Origin: Furfurilactobacillus curtus
GTDB lineage: Bacteria > Bacillota > Bacilli > Lactobacillales > Lactobacillaceae
Direction of reading: 5' to 3'
NCBI RefSeq assembly: GCF_045862785.1
Contig: NZ_BQXO01000008.1
Coordinates: 1-21,826 of the forward strand
DNA length: 21,826 nt
Position numbers and translations under genes: made by a program. Numbering within the stretch: the first letter of the stretch is position 1; each line of letters begins with the position of its first letter. The notes beneath the pieces are model-generated. The model ran no database searches, was not told the DNA's origin, and was given only the letters and a program-made list of their open reading frames with translations. This document shows positions 14,672-21,826 of this stretch, one piece after another.

Positions 14672-17600
14672 ATGAAGAACTTTGCGGGTAAAAATCGACG
14701 TTTGCAGCGAGCACTAACAGATCGCAATACGCATTTTAAAATGTACAAGGCTGGTAAATTGTGGCTTTATTCGGGCATTACAATGTTGACGTTTGGATTG
14801 GTGGCATTGCAACCGACTTTAGCTAAGGCTGATATCGAGTCGACAGCTAATCCAACGACAATAATTGGCGGATCGGATGCTGCTAAAACAAGCAACAATC
14901 AGGCGTCATCATTATCCTTGAGTCAAGTGACATCTGCGTCGGCTGATGTGGCGAGTTCTGCAGTGGGTACGGCTTCGTCGGCTGAAACTGTCAATAATGA
15001 TTCAATTCAGCCTGTGACGAAAACGTCCGTTCAAGCTGGCTCTGCTAGTTTGGCAAAAGACGCATCAAATGTAGCGTCGGGCAATACTAGCGATAAAAAG
15101 ACCTCCTCAAGCTCCACAATTGCCGCCGGGTCTCTTGAGGCAGCCTCTTTAGCAACTAGTGAAACGGACGTAACCAGTAATACAGGGGATAGTCTTAATA
15201 ATCGTTTTCAAGCGCTAACGACGGCCTTACCATCAGGATATTCAGCCACGTTAACTGATGGTACGGTGACAGTGTCAGGTTCTTCAGATGATCAGTTAAC
15301 AGCGGTTAAAGATTTACTGGCTAAAAATGGTTTTGATACTAATGTGGTCATTAATTTAACGGATGCTGCAGCAAGCTTGAATGGTAATGTAATTGATCCA
15401 ACGGCCGTAGCCGGGGCCGAGTATGTGGCGGCCAATTCGACGGACTTTCAAGCAGGCATGTCGGCGGCAACAAAAGATGCAAGCCTACTAAGTCCGATGG
15501 TTTTCTATGCTTTGAGTCAGTGGCTTACACCAGCGAATGCGGGTAGTGATAATATTGATAGCTATTATGCAGGATTATCTGTTGCTGGTAATTTCAAGCT
15601 CAGTGGTGCGACAAATAAGGTTGATTACATCGCTGGATATCGTTATACGATGGCTCAAATGTATAACGGAATTTATGCTTTTACAAAAGCATTAACTGCC
15701 AATATTCCAACACCAAATGAATCTACTGATACGACTTATTATGATGACTTGGCAAATAGTTTTTGGAAAGAGGGTACGCAAGCGCAGGCTGGTTTAACTG
15801 CGGCCAATCTTGCATCGTTGGTAACACTTTTCTTGGGTAATAGTTTAAGTGCAGGACTCGCTTCGAATACTACGCTCGCTCCTAATGGCATTCCTGTTGT
15901 TCCACGGGCTGGGAAAACGTACACCTATGTCGGATATAAGGCTTCAGATAATTCGTATACCTTTTTGACTAGTAATACCGATACAGCTGACTATGATAAC
16001 TTTTTTTCGATAGCACAAATTAATGACCCAATCAATAATACTTTGTCGCTCTACGTTGGCCTAATCGCCGATGAGGCAACTTTTAATACGACTGCACATG
16101 CTTTTGAACAATTAGGTTCAATGAATACTTTAGGGTTGGTCCCTACGCAAAATGCGAGTGCGGCAGATGTCTACGCTGCAATTGCGAACAACTTGAACGC
16201 TGTTTCTAATGGTTTAGGCATGCCTGCAACTATTTCAGAATTAGTTTCTGGGATGCCTGAAATGGACGTTAACGTCGCTGCATACTTAGGCGGCAAGGAT
16301 CCACTATCGACATTACAGCTAATGTTTGCTTATGCTAACTCAACGCTAAGTGACGGTTTTTTGCATTATATTGTTGGCTATGACGCAAACAAACAGCAAC
16401 CGATTTACCTCGGCACAGCAGAGGACCAGACGACATTAGGTGTAGAAACAAATGGGGTTGCAGCCACTAAAGATACGGTTATGCAGTATGGTGTCCGAAT
16501 TCAGTATGGGTTGTTTGGCGATATTTATACACAGTTGAGGCAGGCAATTGTTTACGCGATCGCTGGAGCGTATTCAGTACAACGTAATAAAGATCTGAAT
16601 ATCATCGAGCAAGGTGATAGCGGTGATAATAAAGCTGCATATGAAGCACTAATTTCAGCCGCTGCGCCAACCTTTAGTACCAGCTCCGGATTGACAATTA
16701 CAGAATTGGCCCAAAAGTACGCAGACTATCAAATTGCCCAACTTGTCGCTTTGCGTACGCAAGCGGCCACCGATAGTGAAAATGGTAAATTACTGACGAG
16801 TCAAGCTGATTTTGATCAGTGGATGTTGGAAGCCAAAGGCGGTCAAGCGGTCCTCAACGCTGTTATGAAGGATTCTACGAGTAATCAAGATGTTGCTCAG
16901 CAGACGACCTATACTGCGGCGACTAATTATGCATCTTTCGGTGGTGCAACGAAACAGCTATATTACGATATCTATTTATCTGGAGTCGATGAAACAAAAT
17001 ATTCGATTGTTCAAGTGAAGTTCCAAGGTGTCGATGCCAATGGAAATTCAATCGTTAACGATGCTATTAGTCGTTTGGCTACTAAGGTACCCGTGGATAT
17101 CGCAGCCGTGACCGATCCGAGCTTAGGTCAAGCAGTTAATACGACTTATCTATTAGGGAAGGATCTTTTACCAGTTCCGCCTGCTGGATGGATATATGCA
17201 ACAAATGCGACTAAGCCACAACAAAGTTCGCCAACGATCGTAACGATCTATCGCGATCCAAGTAATCCATATAGTTATACGGTTAAATTAATACAAGCTT
17301 CCACTGTGACTTTTAATCCTGTAAATGCCAATACTGGTGTAAGTATGGACGGTAGTTGGACGGAAACCGGAGCAATTGGCAGCACCTACAATGAATCTAG
17401 CCATCAAAACATCGTTATTGGTGGGGTGACCTACTACGCAACGGATGTGACCCAATTAAGCGGGACTTTTGGCAGTACTGATTCATTTGTCACAGTGCAA
17501 TATTTGCCAGCGACTAAAGTAACGTATCAATTTAACGCCGTGGATGAAAATGATAATTCAATTCAGACAACAGTGGCTTCTAGTTGGTCGACGTCTGGAT

Positions 17601-20600
17601 TAACCAATGATGCCTATGATATGTCCACGACCATTCCAACAACGTTACCAGGTTATACCTTACAGTCTGGGCAAATGCTAACTGGAAAATTTGGTAGTGC
17701 AAATGAAATTTTAAATGTTGTTTTCACACGTAACGTTGAAGCTGCTAATGTGACGATCAACGTTACTGGCACATCTACGACTGATCAGTTGATCAAGACT
17801 GTCTACTACCAAATTGATGGCCAAGGAGCAACTATGTCTGTTAATGTGGTGCAGACTGGAACCAGTCAAGTCTACACCGCCGCTTTACCTAATTTACACT
17901 TTGGTGATAACGTGACTGTTTGGGCAGTCACACCGACTGGTGCAAGCCTTGATCAGGCTTCCGCTGATCACTTACAGATGCAAGATGGTTCCAACCAATT
18001 TACGCTGAACTATATCATCCCTGTTCAAAATGCAACGATTCAAATTCAAGATGACACGACCAATACTGCTTTAACAACCGCTTTGCCAACAACGGGCAGT
18101 GCCGGATCGGCCATTGATTTTGCTGACTTTTTAAGCAAAAACGTCACAGGTTCGGATAATCTTAACCTGGTCAAAATTCTTGGCAGCGATGGCACTGATT
18201 ACACGGTGACGCCTGCATATTTTGATGACGATACGACAACAACTCAGTCGTTTGTTATTCACGTCACGCACAAGATTGCAACGGCTACGGCCACGACGAC
18301 ACAGACGATTCATTACGTTGACACACCAAGTTCGACCGCAGTCACAGATAATGTGCAAACGATTAGTTGGAATACGAGTCATGACTTGTTTGCAGACACT
18401 TGGCAAGCAACGCCAACCACTCAAACGACGGCGGTTGAGTCGCCGGTGATTGCTGGTTATACACCAGATAAGACTACTGTTCCAGCAAGTAGTAATGAAA
18501 CGTTGACTACACAGCCAGCAGATAACACCATCAATGTAACTTACACGGCTAATCCGGCCACAATCGTCTTTAATTACGTGGATGATGAGGAAAGTGGCAA
18601 GGTTATTTCTACATCGGCACTATTGAATGGTGTTACAGACCAGACCGGTTCTTACAATGTCACTGTCCCAACCAACTATCAGTTGGCTGAAAATCAAGCA
18701 AAGACAATATCTTATACGTTTGGCGTTGGCGAAACTACGTTAACCGTTCATTTGGTTCACCAGCACAATATTGGCACAATGACCACGAATCGGACAATTA
18801 CGTATGTCGGGGCCGGTGCTAAGACACCAGCGGTGCAAACGCAATCTGTTGCTTGGCAAACCGATGAAGATGCTGTGACTGGCGTGATCACTTATACACC
18901 AACACAGGCTGACGCTGTGCCAACACCAGCAGTCGCCGGTTATACGCCCGACCAAGCTAATGTTCCAGCCACAACATTTACAGCAACAACAACCAAACCA
19001 ACGGATAGTACCGTTACGGTGACCTACAAGGCCAACCCAGCGACGGTCACCGTGACTTACGTGGATGACGATGCCAGTGGCAAGACAGTTGGGACGCCAG
19101 AAACGTTAAATGGTGTCACTGACGAGGTTGGTTCTTACAATGTCACTGTACCAACAAACTATCAGGTGGCTGATGGTCAATTAGAGACGGTTGCCTACAC
19201 GTTTGGCGTTGGTGACACTGCGTTAACCGTTCATTTGGTTCACCAGCATAAGATCGGCTCAATGACGACGAACCGGATAATCACATATGTCGGGGCCGGT
19301 GCTAAGACACCAGCAGCGCAAACACAACCAATTGCTTGGCAGACCGACGAAGATGCCGTGACTGGCGTAATTACCTATACGCCAACAACGCAGGCTGATG
19401 CAGTAACGGCACCAACAGTCGCCGGTTATACGCCGGATCAGATGGCTGTTTCAGCAACAACGTATACACCAACAACGACTAAGCCAACGGACAATCCTGT
19501 AACCGTGACCTACACGGCTAATCCGGCGACGATCACCGTGACTTACGTGGACGATGACACAACAGGTCAGACGGTCGGCCAACCAGAAGTTCTGAATGGA
19601 ATTACTGATCAGACCGGTTCATATATAGTCATCGTTCCGGCTAATTATGAATTGGCTAAGGCTCAGACACCGACGATTGCTTACACGTTTGGCGCCGGTA
19701 ACACGGCACTGACGGTGCATCTGATTCACCAGCATGTTGCTGGCACAATGACCACAAACCGAACAATCACGTATGTCGGGGCCGGTGCTAAAACACCAGC
19801 AAACCAAACACAATCTGTTGCTTGGCAGACCGACGAAGATGCTGTAACTGGCGTAATCACTTATACACCAACAACGCAGGCTGAAGCCGTGACTTCCCTA
19901 AACGTTGCTGGTTATACCGCTGATCAACCAGTTGTTTCCGCGACTAATTTCCCAGTAACAACAACCAAACCTACGGACAGCACCGTAACTGTAACCTACA
20001 CCGCTAACCCGGCAACGATCACCGTGACTTACGTGGATGACGACACTAATCAGACGGTTGGTACGGCTGAAACATTAACCGGTGTGACAGATGGTACCGG
20101 TTCATACACTGTGAAATTGCCGGCCAATTATCAATTGGCCAAGGATCAAGCTGAGACGATCGCTTACACATTTGGCGTTGGCGATACGCCGTTGATTGTG
20201 CATCTGATTCATCAACACGTTATGGGCACAATGACGATCAACCGGATCGTGACCTACACCGGTGCTGGCGATAAAACGCCGGCAAATCAGACACAGCCAA
20301 TCACTTGGCAAACCGATGAAGATGCCGTTACTGGCGTGACAAACTATACACCAACAACGCAAGCGGACGCAGTTTCTGCGCCAACGATCGCTGGCTATAC
20401 GGTAGATAAAAGTAGTGTTCCAGCGACTAACTTTATCAAGACAACAACACAGCCAACGGATAATACGGTTACGGTCACTTATACAGCTAACCCAGCGACG
20501 ATCACGGTTAATTACGTGGACGCCGACGATGCTAACAATGCAGTTGGGGAACCAGTCACGTTAACCGGTGTCACGGATGGTACTGGAACGTATACCGTTG

Positions 20601-21826
20601 TTGTGCCAACAAATTATCAATTGGCTACTGGTCAATCAGGGACCATTGATTATGTCTTTGCCGCTGGCACTAGTGAGGTAACAGTTCGTTTGGCGCACCA
20701 GCACAATATTGGTACGCTGACCACGAACCGAACAATTAATTACACTGGTGCCGGTGCCAATACACCAGCCAAACAAATACAACCAATTACCTGGCAAACG
20801 GATCAAGACGCCGTGAACGGGATAACCACTTACACGCCAACAACGCAAGCTAAGGCAGTAACAACGCCAAGCATCGTAGGCTATACGGCGGATGTGACAA
20901 GCGTTCCAGATACTACGTTGACCGCGACGACGACTCAGCCAGCCGACAGTAACGTTATCGTCACTTATACGGCCGTTTCGACTACGTTTACGGTAAAAGC
21001 AACTGGTGGTACTACCACTGGATTAGGCTTTGACTATTCAATCAACGGTGGGCCAACTATTCATGCTAAATTTGGTGATGTCATTGCTGCGACTTTTGGT
21101 GATGCCGTAACCATTTCTAATCCCGATCAACAGGACGGGTACACACTCGATAAAAAGAACAATTATGCCATTAGTAGTTTGGGCATTGATGGCAGTGCCG
21201 CTAATATGCTAACCGTTAACTATTTAAAGAACAAAGTGACGGTTAATTCAAAAGCAGTCGTTAGAACAATTGTTTATGTGGTTTCTGATGACGGTGTTGC
21301 GGCGCCTTCGTCCATCATTCAGAAGGTACAATTTAGTCAAACGGTCACTACTGATCCCAATGATGGATCAGTCATTAGTACGTCAGATTGGGAGGTTGCT
21401 TTAGGAGGAGACCCAACTTGGGCAGCTGTGACAAGTCCAACATTTACAGGATACACAGTTGATACACCAGAAGTTGATGCCGAGACCGTAACTTCTGACA
21501 CGAAAAATGTCACTATCATGGTGACATATACAGCGAACAATACCGGTAACAACAATACTGGCAATAACAACACTGGTGACAGTAATACAGGTAACTCGAA
21601 CAGTGGTTCGAACAACACCGGTGACAGTAACACTGGTAACTCGAACTCCGGTTCAAACAATACTGGTGACAGCAATACTGGTAACTCGAACAGTGGCTCG
21701 AACAACACTGGTGACAGCAACACAGGTAATTCAAACGCCGGCTCGAATAACACTGGTGATAGCAATACCGGTAACTCGAACTCTGGTTCAAACAACACCG
21801 GTGACAGCAATACAGGTAACTCGAAC
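14672..21826 (+). CDS. Giant Mub-type adhesin with KxYKxGKxW signal and Ser/Thr/Asn/Gly array, 5' part
   Basis: The frame is open from the ATG at 14672 to the window end (2385 codons, no stop), so the gene is partial. Residues 23-31 are KMYKAGKLW, the KxYKxGKxW signal motif, followed by a hydrophobic segment and probable cleavage after AKA (residue 53). Residues about 54-180 form a Ser/Ala/Thr-rich linker. About 180-890 is a long domain I do not recognise. About 890-1200 looks like a series of beta-sandwich modules. A half Mub repeat (18270-18550) and five full ones (18551-20974) follow, then two further beta-rich segments and the 45-bp array from 21536. Mub repeats bind mucin glycans in other lactobacilli. 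A wall anchor like LPETD of the first adhesin is expected beyond the window. The KxYKxGKxW signal is often tied to accessory Sec export, but no such genes are here. Confidence 0.9.
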   Translation, partial: MKNFAGKNRRLQRALTDRNTHFKMYKAGKLWLYSGITMLTFGLVALQPTLAKADIESTANPTTIIGGSDAAKTSNNQASSLSLSQVTSASADVASSAVGTASSAETVNNDSIQPVTKTSVQAGSASLAKDASNVASGNTSDKKTSSSSTIAAGSLEAASLATSETDVTSNTGDSLNNRFQALTTALPSGYSATLTDGTVTVSGSSDDQLTAVKDLLAKNGFDTNVVINLTDAAASLNGNVIDPTAVAGAEYVAANSTDFQAGMSAATKDASLLSPMVFYALSQWLTPANAGSDNIDSYYAGLSVAGNFKLSGATNKVDYIAGYRYTMAQMYNGIYAFTKALTANIPTPNESTDTTYYDDLANSFWKEGTQAQAGLTAANLASLVTLFLGNSLSAGLASNTTLAPNGIPVVPRAGKTYTYVGYKASDNSYTFLTSNTDTADYDNFFSIAQINDPINNTLSLYVGLIADEATFNTTAHAFEQLGSMNTLGLVPTQNASAADVYAAIANNLNAVSNGLGMPATISELVSGMPEMDVNVAAYLGGKDPLSTLQLMFAYANSTLSDGFLHYIVGYDANKQQPIYLGTAEDQTTLGVETNGVAATKDTVMQYGVRIQYGLFGDIYTQLRQAIVYAIAGAYSVQRNKDLNIIEQGDSGDNKAAYEALISAAAPTFSTSSGLTITELAQKYADYQIAQLVALRTQAATDSENGKLLTSQADFDQWMLEAKGGQAVLNAVMKDSTSNQDVAQQTTYTAATNYASFGGATKQLYYDIYLSGVDETKYSIVQVKFQGVDANGNSIVNDAISRLATKVPVDIAAVTDPSLGQAVNTTYLLGKDLLPVPPAGWIYATNATKPQQSSPTIVTIYRDPSNPYSYTVKLIQASTVTFNPVNANTGVSMDGSWTETGAIGSTYNESSHQNIVIGGVTYYATDVTQLSGTFGSTDSFVTVQYLPATKVTYQFNAVDENDNSIQTTVASSWSTSGLTNDAYDMSTTIPTTLPGYTLQSGQMLTGKFGSANEILNVVFTRNVEAANVTINVTGTSTTDQLIKTVYYQIDGQGATMSVNVVQTGTSQVYTAALPNLHFGDNVTVWAVTPTGASLDQASADHLQMQDGSNQFTLNYIIPVQNATIQIQDDTTNTALTTALPTTGSAGSAIDFADFLSKNVTGSDNLNLVKILGSDGTDYTVTPAYFDDDTTTTQSFVIHVTHKIATATATTTQTIHYVDTPSSTAVTDNVQTISWNTSHDLFADTWQATPTTQTTAVESPVIAGYTPDKTTVPASSNETLTTQPADNTINVTYTANPATIVFNYVDDEESGKVISTSALLNGVTDQTGSYNVTVPTNYQLAENQAKTISYTFGVGETTLTVHLVHQHNIGTMTTNRTITYVGAGAKTPAVQTQSVAWQTDEDAVTGVITYTPTQADAVPTPAVAGYTPDQANVPATTFTATTTKPTDSTVTVTYKANPATVTVTYVDDDASGKTVGTPETLNGVTDEVGSYNVTVPTNYQVADGQLETVAYTFGVGDTALTVHLVHQHKIGSMTTNRIITYVGAGAKTPAAQTQPIAWQTDEDAVTGVITYTPTTQADAVTAPTVAGYTPDQMAVSATTYTPTTTKPTDNPVTVTYTANPATITVTYVDDDTTGQTVGQPEVLNGITDQTGSYIVIVPANYELAKAQTPTIAYTFGAGNTALTVHLIHQHVAGTMTTNRTITYVGAGAKTPANQTQSVAWQTDEDAVTGVITYTPTTQAEAVTSLNVAGYTADQPVVSATNFPVTTTKPTDSTVTVTYTANPATITVTYVDDDTNQTVGTAETLTGVTDGTGSYTVKLPANYQLAKDQAETIAYTFGVGDTPLIVHLIHQHVMGTMTINRIVTYTGAGDKTPANQTQPITWQTDEDAVTGVTNYTPTTQADAVSAPTIAGYTVDKSSVPATNFIKTTTQPTDNTVTVTYTANPATITVNYVDADDANNAVGEPVTLTGVTDGTGTYTVVVPTNYQLATGQSGTIDYVFAAGTSEVTVRLAHQHNIGTLTTNRTINYTGAGANTPAKQIQPITWQTDQDAVNGITTYTPTTQAKAVTTPSIVGYTADVTSVPDTTLTATTTQPADSNVIVTYTAVSTTFTVKATGGTTTGLGFDYSINGGPTIHAKFGDVIAATFGDAVTISNPDQQDGYTLDKKNNYAISSLGIDGSAANMLTVNYLKNKVTVNSKAVVRTIVYVVSDDGVAAPSSIIQKVQFSQTVTTDPNDGSVISTSDWEVALGGDPTWAAVTSPTFTGYTVDTPEVDAETVTSDTKNVTIMVTYTANNTGNNNTGNNNTGDSNTGNSNSGSNNTGDSNTGNSNSGSNNTGDSNTGNSNSGSNNTGDSNTGNSNAGSNNTGDSNTGNSNSGSNNTGDSNTGNSN
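18551..20974 (+). repeat. Five Mub-type repeats of 483/486 bp
   Basis: Repeats start at 18551, 19034, 19520, 20006 and 20489, with lengths 483, 486, 486, 483 and 486 bp (161-162 residues). Each begins NPATI-TV-YVDDD, continues with TYTFGVGDTTLTVHLVHQH, and has a second half TMTTNRTITYVGAGAKTP...WQTDEDAVTGVITYTPTT...VAGYTPD. That second half is the hallmark of Mub B2-like domains in mucus-binding proteins. The last repeat is the most diverged (VDADDANNAVGEP). A degenerate half repeat lies just upstream. Confidence 0.92.
21536..21826 (+). repeat. 45-bp tandem repeat array C of the second adhesin
   Basis: After a lead-in of NNTGNNNTGNNNTG, the array takes up the same 15-residue unit as array A and runs off the window. 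Bases 21601-21826 match 1-226 at all but three positions (92/21692, 137/21737, 214/21814), in the same reading frame. Confidence 0.95.

Noticed and set aside
15739..15924. Small minus-strand open frame
   Set aside because: It lies entirely inside the second adhesin's coding frame and has no independent support.
18131..20848. Several Cys/Trp-rich minus-strand frames at about 480-bp intervals
   Set aside because: They repeat with the Mub repeat period and are antisense shadows of a continuous plus-strand coding frame.
1..21826. Circular plasmid with overlapping ends
   Set aside because: The ends match but with three mismatches inside a repeat family, and no replication, partition or mobilisation gene is present.

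Overview
The window looks like low-to-moderate GC Firmicutes DNA, most likely from the Lactobacillaceae. The reasons are a KxYKxGKxW-type long signal peptide, Mub-type mucus-binding repeats, an LPxTD-type wall anchor, strong AGGAGG-like ribosome binding sites, and a series of glycosyltransferases of the TagE/TarM/GtfA family. I cannot name the species from sequence alone. Every supported gene is on the + strand.

Layout. (1) 1-2618: the 3' end of a large surface adhesin. It has a Ser/Thr/Asn/Gly-rich 45-bp repeat array interrupted by an 87-base assembly gap, two Ig-like domains, a second 45-bp array and an LPETD wall anchor, followed by a terminator. (2) 2671-2881: a spacer with a hairpin, a possible promoter and a possible relic of a glycosyltransferase N-terminus. 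(3) 2882-12660: a tight co-directional cluster of seven genes: one short protein, five full-length glycosyltransferase-like proteins and one acetyltransferase. An eighth gene, a second acetyltransferase (12782-14131), follows after 121 bp. (4) 14132-14671: a non-coding region with a terminator and several palindromes. (5) 14672-21826: the start of a second giant adhesin, open at the window edge (2385 codons seen). It has a KxYKxGKxW signal, a Ser/Ala/Thr-rich linker, a long unrecognised domain, five Mub-type repeats of 161-162 residues, and then the same 45-bp Ser/Thr/Asn/Gly array that opens the window.

How it may work together. The two adhesins carry long Ser/Thr-rich arrays of the kind that SRRP-type systems O-glycosylate. 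The genes between them encode proteins sharing one N-terminal module, recognisable by a YYDxRGFKS...DGG...G core that resembles the DUF1975/HUB/extended-beta-sheet region of TarM and GtfA. This module occurs alone (2882-3688), fused to GT-B/GT4 catalytic domains (five genes), and fused to left-handed beta-helix O-acetyltransferase domains (two genes). Four of the glycosyltransferases keep the key residues (His, R-x4-K, EX7E). The fifth (9884-11365) has lost the His, Arg and Lys and looks like a non-catalytic partner. My reading is a dedicated surface-protein glycosylation and glycan O-acetylation island, in which one module is reused on different enzymes as a docking or oligomerisation platform. 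The acetyltransferase fusions are the least familiar part and the best candidate for something undescribed.

The arrays of the two adhesins are nearly identical (223 of 226 bases between 1-226 and 21601-21826) and in the same reading frame. Recombination between them could therefore fuse the adhesins in frame and excise the whole enzyme cluster. The same repeats make assembly unreliable here. No accessory Sec genes (SecA2, SecY2, Asp), transposases, tRNAs, rRNAs or CRISPR arrays are visible.
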